A DNA stretch of 26,044 nucleotides from Euglena gracilis (taxonomy: Eukaryota; Euglenozoa; Euglenophyceae; Euglenales; Euglenaceae), in NCBI GenBank assembly GCA_900893395.1, contig CAAHFI011937627.1, positions 1 through 26,044 on the forward strand, given 5' to 3'. The notes beneath the pieces are model-generated. The model made no database searches. It had not been told where the DNA came from and saw only the letters and a program-made list of their open reading frames with translations. Below, in pieces: positions 17,451 to 26,044 of the stretch. The translations under genes were made by a program, and so were the position numbers. Every line of letters starts with the position of its first letter. Position 1 is the first letter of the stretch.

Positions 17451-19922
17451 GGACTTTTGGATATTCAGATTCTTTTGTATTTTGAACAACCCCGTCTTAG
17501 ATGGAGAAGGTGATTTTTATAATGATTGTGGTGTATCGTTGAGGAACACCAAACAAATGACATGGACATCGACCTTTCCAACTGCCCGAACCCCTTCAAC
17601 TCCACCACGCTACATCGACACCCACTTCTACCACAATTGCCCTCCCAACCTCAGAATCGCCGACACCCACACCCACCCGGATGAGGCATCCAGGTGCCTT
17701 CCATTTCATATTTTTGAAGGGGCCGCTTATGAAATTCTGGTATGATCGCGCACGGTAGATAACCGATGTAGCAATAAGAAGAGCGTACGAGAGAGTGCGC
17801 GCATACACCCTTCCCCCACCCCCACCTACACATTCCCGAATGCCGCCCATGAGGGAGGCTAACACTTTGGTGGAAGGGGTGAGGGAGAATACCATTCATG
17901 CGCGCGCACGAGAGACACCACACGTGCAAGCAAGTGATGGCTGCATGGAGCGCCATGGAAGGGGGGGAGCCCACAAATTCCAATGGACGATTTTCTCACA
18001 ATCGAAGGCTTATTTCACAAGCCCCTCGCAATGTTTTGATGGAACGAATTTTGGAAGGAGCAACAAATCACCCCCCAATTGGCACAACAACATACGCCCC
18101 CACACGCAATGTGCCTTTGGATGCGCCATTGGGCAGCTTGGGACAAATTAACACAACCTTGCCAAGACACACACTTTTGGGTTGTGAATGCCCCGTCTTA
18201 TGCCGACAACACGGGTTATGCATGCACAATGCGAAGGCGAGATGCAAAACGGTGAAATTATAAGCGGTTGTGACCAATGCTTAACGGTAAAGCAAGAAGT
18301 TTGCATTTGTTTGGCAATTGACCGTTGCAATCGGCACGACCATTGCCTTTGCACACGTAAGGGGTTAGCCAGAATAGCGTCCACCCGAAAATGCCTGAAG
18401 TGTCGAGGCATTCAAGAAAAGCACGTGCGATGGAATGAACGGGGGGGGGAGACGGATGGAGTGATCGGTGAAAAGCGCCCATTTTGTTTTTACTACCTTA
18501 GTTTCAATGGGTTATGGTGTTGGTGTGTGTGACTCTTACTCTTCCAATGAAAATTCCATCACGGCTGCCAACGGCGCCTTTTTGAGAATTCAACGCTTTT
18601 CACACCCCAACCCCAAAGTGTTGTCACCTGCCGTTGGCGCCCCGCCGGCGAAGGCGGCCACGCCGCCGTTTGGCGGAAATCATCGCCATTGCCGTGCGGG
18701 AGGCCATGGCCAACATCAACCCACCGACAACACCTACTCCTACACCACCTACTACTACTACTGCCCCATCTACTACACCAACCTCAACTCCATCTACCGC
18801 GACCCCGAACCGCACTACGCCAACAACCCCGCCCCCGAGACCAACTCCTACTTCAACCCCTTCCACACCGTCGACGGCTGTCGGAGCGGCGGCGCGGGCG
18901 GCGGAGTCGGGCCCTGGTGGCCGCGCGGAGCCCGCGGCGGGCAATGGCGGCGCTTCGCCCCCTACCAAGCCCCCTTCGCACCACCACAATACCCGCAGCC
19001 GCAATTCTTCCCTTTCCCTCCCCCATGCCCGTCCCTTCCTGACCCCCCGCCTTTCCCAAATTACTGGTGAATCCATTGTGGCTCCGTGGGAGCCATGGTG
19101 GTGGCATGCCCTGTGGATCTGAGAAGGAAAAACCTTTTTTTCTTTACTTCATAAGGCTGTTCCAGAAGACAAGAGCGGAAGCCAACACAAATTCTCCCAA
19201 GAAGTTGTTTTTTTCCCCGATCACCGAATTTATCCTGTGTTTTTTGTTTTTATTTGTTTCACATTCTGTGCCCAAGATGTCAAGACCAAGCTCGGAAAGA
19301 AATAAGAATGGGGGGGTGTTTGAAAGCGCCCACAAGTGGCCGCAATGGTGCGAGCCGGGTTGGCTCGCAAGGGGGGGAGTGTTGGCGGAATGTGTCCGCC
19401 AAGGGTTGGTAGGAACAGCCAAATACCGCAACCCACGGCGGAACAAATTAGAACCCAATCCAAAGGTTTGATGAAACAAAAATCTTTCTCTTATCCACAG
19501 GGTCCTTCTGTTTTTCTACCTTCACTTATATTCCTTCTTCTACTATCACCACAACTTGTACTTCACATTGGTGTTCCCAATTGTATCAAAGTCATTCATT
19601 TTGCTGCATTTGATTCAAGACTTCTTCCCAAGGGTTTCCAAAGGGATTCGTTGACTCTTTCCCAAGTATTTTTTCACCCATTGTCCAGGTTTGTTCTTTT
19701 TTTCCAAATCAAAGTCCCTCAATTTTCTCTTGCAAACTGTTTGGTGTGAGATAGGACCTGAGCCCATCCTGGTCCGCACAAGGAAACAAACTTTTGCACC
19801 AAAGGGAAAATGCCAGGGGGAATTGAAAAGTGGATCCTACGCTTCCGGAAAAGGGCATAACCCAAATCCGGGACCCTGTCACCTCCCAGGCACCAGGACA
19901 CGGGGGGAGGGGAAGGGAAACA
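17451..19922 (+). other. Non-repetitive LTR body, right copy
   Basis: The second copy of the left LTR body. It holds the same TATA-like site (17514-17523), cysteine-rich stretch (about 18180-18420), GC-rich Pro/Thr stretch (18634-19122) and twin stem-loops (19350-19402). Differences from the left copy are few substitutions and many one-base length changes in homopolymers. Confidence 0.88.
19350..19402 (+). other. Twin stem-loops in LTR, right copy
   Basis: Stems are identical to those at 4420-4472. The loop of the second hairpin reads ATGTG instead of ATGGG. Confidence 0.7.
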
Positions 19923-20146
19923 CTGTGTCCGAGAGGGCTATTGCCGTGGAGAGTGACCTTCTGATGCATTTTATTTTATGGTCGGGTTTCCAAGGTGTGG
20001 GGTTAGGTTGCAGTAGGGGTATTATTGTGGGTTTGGGGCTGTTGTTTTGCACTACCAAAGGCCCCCAGCTGCATATAATGGAGAACTGCTGACAAAGACA
20101 TCTGGACGGTGTGGCCATCTGTGTCGAGAAGGCTATTACCGTGGAG
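19923..20146 (+). repeat. Imperfect direct repeat in the right flank
   Basis: CTGTGTCCGAGAGGGCTATT and the next nine bases (19923-19951) recur as CTGTGTCGAGAAGGCTATTA and the next eight bases (20119-20146), with about 90% identity. The first copy begins exactly at the LTR end, so the element inserted at or beside a repeated motif of older flanking DNA. Confidence 0.7.
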
Positions 20147-20454
20147 GTTTCTTTTTTGACCACCAGTACCCCAGGGAGCTGTAACTGGAATAGATGGCCA
20201 GAGTGCCTGGCGCGACCCAACTCTGCCACCAGTGCGCCACAGGTGGGGCCGAAGAGCAGCTGCGGGCAATTTATTTTAGGGGTCCATTTGTTTTTGTTTT
20301 TAGTTTTCGCCGGGAGAAATATTGACGTTATTTCAAGTTTTGTTTTTCCCTGTACCATCGTCCGTGAACAATTTTGGTACCATAAGAAGTGCATGGACCT
20401 CGATGGTTTGTATTTTTATCACCATCACTAAATTTTCTAAACAGGGGCTCATCC

Positions 20455-20483
20455 ACAGCAGTTTTCCGTGCGTCAACTGCTGT
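20455..20483 (+). other. Stem-loop
   Basis: ACAGCAGTT and AACTGCTGT form a perfect 9 bp stem with an 11-base loop. No T-run follows, so it is not a simple terminator. Its role is unknown. Confidence 0.55.
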
Positions 20484-21154
20484 CGGTGAACCTTCTGGAG
20501 GACTGCGGATGGCACAGTGCGCACAATAGAGCGTTTTACCCAGAGGTCCTTGGAGGAGAGTGCAACGTTGCACAAAAAGTACCAGAAATTGCATTAATAC
20601 AGTAACCTAAGGCATGACGACTACCGCCACACGGACTGGCCCGTGGGAGGCAAGTCGTCAGCAAGAAGATACACCTTGCACCTGAAGAAGACGGGGTAAG
20701 ATTACAGTACCTCGTGGAAACAACGGACCGAAAAGAAAATTTTCATGTTGTTCACCAATCAGCACTAAAGTGGTCGCTGGGTCTATTACAATGGCCGCCG
20801 GAAAATATCGGCATTGCAGGGAAATATTGGCTTGGTGCAGTAATACGACCCCTTACAGTCTGTGCAAAATGTGCGTATTACACGTCCACTTTCACCCCCT
20901 CTGGAAAAGGTGCGTTGGCTGCGATTGGCAAGTTAGGTTTCAGTTTTGTCCCATAATTCCCTGCTGCAGACATGATTTTGCTGCAAACCTGAACGCCAAA
21001 TGCTACGACAGGTGCCGGGCAGGGCAGAACGGCAATTGGTCGCCATTCTTCCGGAAAAAAAACATGTATTTGTGCTTTATCTTTCAAAAATTTACCAAAA
21101 AATCATTTCAGGCAAACATCCCTCTGTTCCCAAAACTGGTTAAAGTGCTGTGTT

Positions 21155-21183
21155 GGGGGCGGAGCGTGGTGGGTGGGTGGGGG
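21155..21183 (+). other. Potential G-quadruplex
   Basis: Four G-runs of at least three occur in 29 bases, ending GGGTGGGTGGGGG, which fits the usual quadruplex pattern apart from one longer loop. Confidence 0.5.
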
Positions 21184-22199
21184 TTGGCCACCACGTCTTC
21201 CTGTTCTGCCCTGGTGCCGTACAGCGACACCAAGTTTTGTGCGCTGCGCAGTAATATCTCTGTTACTGGTATCGACCGCCGATGTAGAACGCCTGTAGTC
21301 CCTTAAGAGCCACCTGTCACTGGGACGCGAACACACCTTGCTGGAAAGGGTACCCCCCCCCTGGGTTTGCCAGACCGGTTTATCGTGGTTATAACACAGT
21401 GTTTGGTCAGCCGTAATGAATTTGTTTTGAAATCCAGGTTTCTGTGGGAATCCTTTTTTGTACTTTATTAGCAAAGGTTTGGTCGGAAGAGCAACCGTGG
21501 ACAAACCTGTATAATTGGCTCGAGTCATTCTGTGAAGTGCAGAGCATATTTACAACAGCCTTCATTCGTCCTTCAGAGCGACCATTGCCTTTAAGGCGAT
21601 GTAAATTATCGCCAATGCAGCTGATATCCCAGCAGAGCGTTGTAAGCTGTACCTGGAGGCCAGCTTGTGTTGTATGTTAGCGCTGTTTGGTAGGACTGGC
21701 CAATCGTAATTCACTGTGCAAAATTTCTGCAACAGATTGATATATTACAGTTGGAAGAGGCGAAGGATGTTAATGAGAAGATCAATTTTGCCCTGCAAGA
21801 GGTCCTTTTAAGGACCAGGCCCAGCTCTGATGGTGTTTCAAAAGGTCGCTAATAGAATTGCACTGCTGTGATGAAAGACTCCAAAGCGCCTCGCAAAAGG
21901 GTTGAACCCGGGAAATCGCAACATGGTGGACAAAGGTGTGCAGTGCAGCCAGAATTCTGTGACCAGAGATCCCATTAGGATTGAAATCAGTCGTGACAAT
22001 TCAACTGGCATTCGAAATGCCAATGGAAAATGGCAAGTGGTATTGGATCAGGCATTTAGTCCAGAACCCAGATGATGAAGGTACAGATGGCAGTCCTGGC
22101 CGTTGTGGGGAGTTGTTAATGGAGAGTGTTTGACAGTTCTCATGGCCAGAAGGTTGAGAACATCCAGGCCCATTCACTGGAGATGTATGGTGTGTTCAA

Positions 22200-22740
22200 G
22201 CTGGTTGTGAATGTGATCTATGCAAAGATCGTGAGAGGAGGTAATGACAAAAGTTCAGAAGGAATGCCCAGGAAGGAGTCTTGCTGAAGCCATTCCACAG
22301 AAGTACCTCCTCTGATGATACCCCCTTTGGGATCAGGAGTGGCCCATGAGGCAGGATTTTCAGTGGTCACAACTCAAACTCAATGATCTGAAAGGCTCCC
22401 AGAGGTGACTAAAAAGCTGAAGCAAGACAAACCCAAGGTGGTGCTCATTTGTCCAGATTGGAGGAATCATCATTTTTGGCAAGATCTCCAGCCACACATT
22501 GTGAAGGAGTACTACTATGCAGCTGGGAACTCCTGTTTTTGAACTTCCGCAAAGTGCTTGTCCCAGGTACAAGATGGGGCATGTGGGCCTACCTTCTCGA
22601 TGGAGAAAAACACCAGGAGGAGATGATCGATGACGGGGAAAATCTACCATCCTGCAGAAATGGATGGCACCTGGACGAGAACAGTTTCATGCAAAAGAAG
22701 CAGCAGCGGAAAGAAGATGGCAAAGAAAGAGTGAGTGGTG
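22200..22740 (+). mobile_element. Possible retroelement relic with a methyltransferase-like segment (tentative)
   Basis: Short + strand stretches read KLKQDKPKVVLICPDW (about 22419-22466), HIVKEYYYAAG and GTRWGMWAYLLDGE (about 22565-22610). In order and spacing they recall the segment of some protist and DIRS-like retroelements, described as Dam-like or N6-adenine methyltransferase-related, that has an NPPF-type motif, then V-x-P-x-W, then a T-R-W-G signature. The match is from memory and the sequence is clearly decayed. The surrounding 22.0-22.2 kb has weaker protein-like stretches. It may instead be a host exon remnant. Confidence 0.3.
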
Positions 22741-24429
22741 CCTTGTGGGCCCTTTATTGTTGCTCCTGTAAGGGCTCCATGGGTTGCTCTCAGACGGCCC
22801 AGGTTGTGTGTCTGTGTGTCCTGTCCCTGGCTTTTCCAGCTCTCGGGGCTGGCACCCCTTTACGTAGGATCTTTAACCCTGCCCAATGTTTTTTCAATTC
22901 TCCTCGCGGCTTGTTTGAAGAGTTGCATTTTCTTTGTTTTGGAGGGATTTTTGGTGAAAACAGGTGGGTTGGCTCACACTCTCACACCATCCTTGCACAC
23001 AAAAATTCCAGAAAATTCTCCAAACACAAGCAAATGCCGCAATTTCACGAATTGCCCAAAGTACGGAATGTCCAGGTAAGGTTGATAATTGATTCAACCA
23101 GGATAATTGAATTCCTGAAGCGAACAAACAAATAAACAACGCCAGAGCCCTGTGGGATGGAGTCAAATGTTTGTAATTCCTAGTAAGAATTTCCTAATCC
23201 TAATTGAAGAGTCATCAGGTTGGGAAGTGTTGAGGTGTGTTGTTTTGGGCACTCAGAACCCTGACTCACACTCCCTTCCCGAAGGAGTTGTTTATAACTC
23301 TTCACGACTCGAACAGGAGGGTGTGAGGAGTGCAATCAGTGTGAGGACTGGACGAGCGAGGGACCCTTTTAGTTCAGGGTCCCCCCTCCTCAGGGGGCTG
23401 TGCCGTTGGGGTTCGTTCTTCTGGCCGGGCTGCTGAGTCCAATGTTCTCCTTTGGGTAGTTGGGTCCCTGCCACGTCTGGTGTGTTGTCCGCCCCCAGCC
23501 CACCTAGGTGACCTCAAGCACCTCTCTTCTGCCAATCAATCCGTTCTTCAATTCTTCATCGTTGCTGTTGTGGGTTGGGGCCCCCGTGGAGAACGAACCT
23601 TCCCCCGTGGACTTGGGCAGCCCACCTGTTAAAAGACAAAACACAGCCCCCAACCCTAACCGTAGCAGCAAGCAAAACTGGGCAAACCGTGGAAGGAGAA
23701 CCTGATTTTAATCAAAAAAACGCAGACCTGGACGACACCGGGCCACCTGCTTTGGGGGGGGGGGCGAGGACCCTCCACAGCGTCTGGCCTCGCACAAACC
23801 AGCCTACACCCCAGAAAAGCAACAAAATACAACAAAAAAAACACTGTCCTTGACTCTTCCTGAGTTTTAACCGACACACAGCCTTCCCCAGTTTTTTATA
23901 AAAATTCGTCCCGGCCGGAGCCTGACCTCTTGGTCAGGGGGGTGGGGCAGTGAAGACCCCAACCCCAGACACCATCCCCCTCCACCGAACGGACACCACC
24001 CCAGCCACCGAATTGGCTAACCGAACAGGAAAAACACTCTCTAGGACCCTGACTGTGATTAAAACAACTCAACTGTCCTGAGAATAAGAATTTCCTGAAA
24101 CTTTTAACTGTGGCTGGTGCTTGTTTCACAACGGCGCCTGCCCTACCCCAACGACAAACAGCATCGGTCGGGTCTTGTACAGGACCGTTGGGCTGGTTCG
24201 AGTTGAGCTGGCCAGCGGTTCCGGTTCAGGTGGGCAGGCCTGGGGGGGCTGCCCAGTCCCGTTTTGTCGGTTTGAGTCAGGAAGGTTTGTCAGTGGCGTT
24301 ACAGGTTCAAATCCATAGAGGTTAATGTTGGTGGTAGAGCTGGGGTTGGCTTCCAGGTTGTTGGGGTGGCGACGTGGCGGTGTTTGCGAAAGAGCGCAGG
24401 GGTATGTGACACATATAAGTCCATCCCAT
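22741..24429. other. Unassigned DNA, possibly LTR or 3' region of the right-hand element
   Basis: No domain is recognised. An open frame of 228 codons (22449-23135, +) enters from the left, but only its first part resembles anything known. Features include a TATAAC near 23291, a TTTATAAAAA at 23895-23904 (readable on both strands), a hairpin at 23360-23383 and several C- or G-rich tracts. The stretch lies just 3' of the chromodomain end of the minus-strand relic, where its 3' LTR would be expected. No LTR ends could be identified. Confidence 0.4.
23360..23383 (+). other. Stem-loop
   Basis: GGGACCCT and AGGGTCCC form a perfect 8 bp stem over an 8-base loop, with further G/A and C/T runs outside it that could extend the pairing. 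Confidence 0.55.
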
Positions 24430-24439
24430 CAAGCAACTC

Positions 24440-24800
24440 TCTCACATCCACAGCCAAGTCCCATTCTTTGCAATATTGCAGCACAATTATTATTCGTTCG
24501 GAGGAATAAGTGGTTCAGATGTTCCCACTGAGTGTCAGACAGGTCCCATTTTCTTCCAAAGAATCAAAAGTTGTAGTTTTCTGTCTTTTCTACGGTGGTT
24601 CAGTACTTTGTCAACCTCCCATTCGTCAGGGCCAACCTCCAACTCCTTTGCCTTGCCGACCAAAAGTAGGGGGGGCAGGAGTTGTGTTGTAGAGGTCGTC
24701 CGCGTCGGGTTTGGGTTGTGAACGGTGGGCAGGTTGTTTGGTTCCCAGGATGGAGTTCCACCACGTAAGAGTGCTTTCCCACTCTTTCCAACACCACTGC
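24440..24800 (-). pseudogene. Integrase C-terminal module and chromodomain of the second element
   Basis: On the - strand a GPY/F-like stretch, VLERVGKHSYVVELHPG (near 24750-24797), is followed by DEWEVDKVLNHRRKDRKLQL (near 24600-24660), a chromodomain start. A tail, VLQYCKEWDLAVDVRELLDG (near 24425-24485), parallels VKYCNQRQLPIDITKFLSEE of the first element. The domain order and tail confirm homology of the two elements. Confidence 0.75.
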
Positions 24801-25151
24801 AGGTCCTTTCCACTTCGGTTCGAGTTTGTCGGTGCCGGGTTGTCTTTCCGGCTGGTACCAGACTTCTGGAACTTATTTCCAAATCTGGTGGTTCTCTGCG
24901 TTTCTGGTTCACCGTTTCAGCCCGTTCACGCATTTTTTGTTCAGGACCAGGCTCACCCACTGGTTTTGCTCCTTCATCCTTTCCAAGAACGCTGTGGCCC
25001 CCTCCGCTTCCCTTTGTTGGTTGGTATGGCAATCCAGCCAACGCTTTGTGCATGCCAGACATAATTTTCTACGGGGACAAACTGGTTTCTTGGACGTCGT
25101 GTAGGGCCCTCAAGGCGTTCGGTAGGATTTGAAAAACCAGGGTACCCCTTT

Positions 25152-25810
25152 TCAGCAGCCAGTTTTGCCAGTTTTTTGGAGGGCTTGTTGACCGGCAACC
25201 TCAGCCCGTCCGTTGGATTGGTGGTGGTATGCCTGCCCGTCTGCCACACGGAACCCGTGGGCAGCACACAGTGTTTTCCAAAAACCGGCTGTGAAGTTGG
25301 AGCCGCGGTCGGAGCTCACCACCGAGGGTATCCCAAAAATTCTCCACTGTCTGTACATTTCCTTTCCAACCTTTTCTGCTGTGAGTCCATTCGGCAGGTG
25401 GGGTGTTGCAACCATCCGCCCACTCAGCCTGTCCACGCACAACGCCAACGTGTCATATTTTTTCCCTTCAAAGGTCGTTTCAGATGGTGGGAATAAATCG
25501 ATGGCAACGCTGTACATCAGGTGTGCAGAAATCGATGTCGGTTCAATGGGGCACTTGCATGGTGGGTGGGTGGGTACTGTTGCTTGGCATGTTTTACACA
25601 TCCTCATCATTTTGCCTGTCAGTTTTTTTGCATCCTGGTGGTCCGCAAACACAAACCACCTACCCATCTAGTCCCACAGTCAGGCTGACCCTGGGTGCCT
25701 AGCTGTTTCGTGATGTTCACGAATTACGTTTCCAGTCAACCCTCTTGGTACACACAGGAGACCGTTTTGTAAGCTTGCCGTTGTCCAATTGGTACCTGTC
25801 AGGACATTAT
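25152..25810 (-). pseudogene. Integrase zinc-binding and catalytic core of the second element
   Basis: On the - strand an HH segment (GNVIREHHETARHPG, near 25690-25735) precedes CKTCQA, completing an HHCC site. The catalytic core shows AIDLFPP, VSSDRGSNF and SNGRAEVAGQQ, giving the D,D,E set. The open stretch at 25152-25667 is the best preserved part of this relic. Integrase would insert DNA copies; this copy is a fossil. Confidence 0.85.
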
Positions 25811-26044
25811 TTGAACCCCATTTCCTTCAGGTCCTTGAGCACAGGTCCCCACCTTCGACAATTTCCGTACTAGTTCCTCCACTCCCTGTCCATAACCCCT
25901 TTCGGTTCCCCCTGTTGAAGCTCCTGGGTCTGCACTCCCCTTGATGGAAGTCCAACGGGTGTCCCCGTTGAGCATGACGCACCTTGCGCGTGCTGTTGTT
26001 TTTTTGTGTCAGTTGTTGCTATCAGGGGTTCCACAGGATTCTCT

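Larger units (their letters stand above)
1..19922 (+). mobile_element. Ty3/gypsy-type chromodomain LTR retroelement (left end outside window)
   Basis: A single LTR retroelement fills three quarters of the window. A 2.47 kb segment ending in GGGAAACA occurs twice in the same orientation, at 2521-4988 and 17451-19922. Between the copies lie, in order, Gag-like proteins, a methyltransferase-like domain, aspartic protease, RT, RNase H, integrase and a chromodomain. RT before integrase and a C-terminal chromodomain place it in the Ty3/gypsy (Metaviridae) group, chromovirus-like. A primer site follows the left LTR and a polypurine tract precedes the right one. Age: about 4 substitutions in roughly 385 aligned bases between LTR copies (hand count), so it is young. 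It is broken, with roughly six to eight reading-frame interruptions, some of which may be natural frame changes or homopolymer-length errors. The target-site duplication cannot be tested because the left end is not present. Confidence 0.93.
13811..19922 (+). repeat. Right (3') LTR, about 6.1 kb
   Basis: The proposed LTR starts TGACAAG after the polypurine tract and ends GGGAAACA, giving TG...CA termini. Its 3' limit is firm because the match to the left LTR stops there; its 5' limit is inferred. It contains 100 bases of lead-in, arrays B, C and A, two related spacers and the 2.47 kb body. More than half of it is minisatellite. An LTR of this length is exceptional. Confidence 0.7.
19952..22000. 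other. Unassigned flanking DNA, no gene recognised
   Basis: This stretch is more GC-rich and CpG-containing than the element's coding part. The longest open frames are 178 codons on + (20770-21306) and 171 on - (19879-20394, running into the LTR). Neither shows a known domain. Visible structure: a stem-loop at 20455-20483, a G-rich run at 21155-21183, and a T-rich stretch near 20270-20350. It may be degenerate LTR or internal sequence of another element, since both sides are retroelement DNA. Confidence 0.5.
24430..26044 (-). mobile_element. Second Ty3/gypsy chromodomain element, 3' part, decayed
   Basis: Read on the - strand, the edge of the window carries integrase, then a GPY/F-like module, then a chromodomain and a short tail, in the same order as the first element. 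Shared signatures (AYHHQxNGRAExAGQQ, SSDRGxxF, WEVDxxLxH) show the same clade, but base composition is more GC-rich and the copy is much more decayed, with several interruptions, so it is older. Its RT side lies beyond 26044. The 3' LTR is not delimited. Confidence 0.82.

Noticed and set aside
19879-20394. Minus-strand open frame of 171 codons overlapping the LTR end
   Set aside because: It crosses the LTR-flank junction, which is a recent insertion boundary, so it cannot be an old gene. No domain is seen.
20770-21306. Plus-strand open frame of 178 codons as a host gene
   Set aside because: It is Cys- and Trp-scattered with no recognised domain, no clear exon borders and no partner frames. 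It is not better than chance for this length of GC-rich DNA.
22720-22985. Intron with a GTGAGT donor and AACAG acceptor
   Set aside because: Splice-like motifs are common, and neither side forms a recognisable coding exon.
20600-24430. tRNA or rRNA genes
   Set aside because: No cloverleaf-type boxes or conserved rRNA stretches could be recognised by eye in the flank.

Overview
The window is eukaryotic, repeat-rich DNA. Nothing in it looks like an ordinary host gene, and no tRNA, rRNA or CRISPR array is visible. It is dominated by one very large Ty3/gypsy-type LTR retroelement with a chromodomain, on the + strand. The left end lies beyond the window; the right end is at about 19922. To its right is about 4.5 kb of unassigned, more GC-rich DNA. 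At the right edge is the 3' part of a second, older, related element on the - strand. The species cannot be named from sequence alone. The initiator-tRNA-like primer site and the chromodomain polyprotein fit a large-genome protist, alga or other eukaryote.

Layout. 1-4988 is the left LTR (start not seen): a G/C-run minisatellite (1-2520), then a 2.47 kb non-repetitive body. 4989-5004 is a primer binding site close to the initiator Met tRNA type. 4.9-13.3 kb is the internal region, in this order: an acidic coiled-coil protein, a Gag capsid-like protein with a Gly/Lys-rich tail, a cytosine-C5 methyltransferase-like domain, aspartic protease, reverse transcriptase, RNase H, integrase and a chromodomain. 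13793-13810 is a polypurine tract. 13811-19922 is the right LTR, about 6.1 kb, containing three minisatellite blocks and the same 2.47 kb body. The two LTR bodies differ by about 1% in a stretch counted by hand, so the insertion is young. Even so, the internal region has roughly six to eight reading-frame interruptions, so this copy is treated as a fossil.

The most unusual points are the methyltransferase-like domain between Gag and protease, the exceptional LTR size with satellite-like arrays that differ between the two LTRs, a coiled-coil protein ahead of Gag, and a pair of stem-loops kept in both LTRs. How the parts would work together (known for the family): Gag forms the particle, protease matures it, RT and RNase H copy the RNA from a tRNA primer, integrase inserts the copy, and the chromodomain steers it to marked chromatin. 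A methyltransferase could act on the element's own DNA or on host chromatin; this last role is inference.
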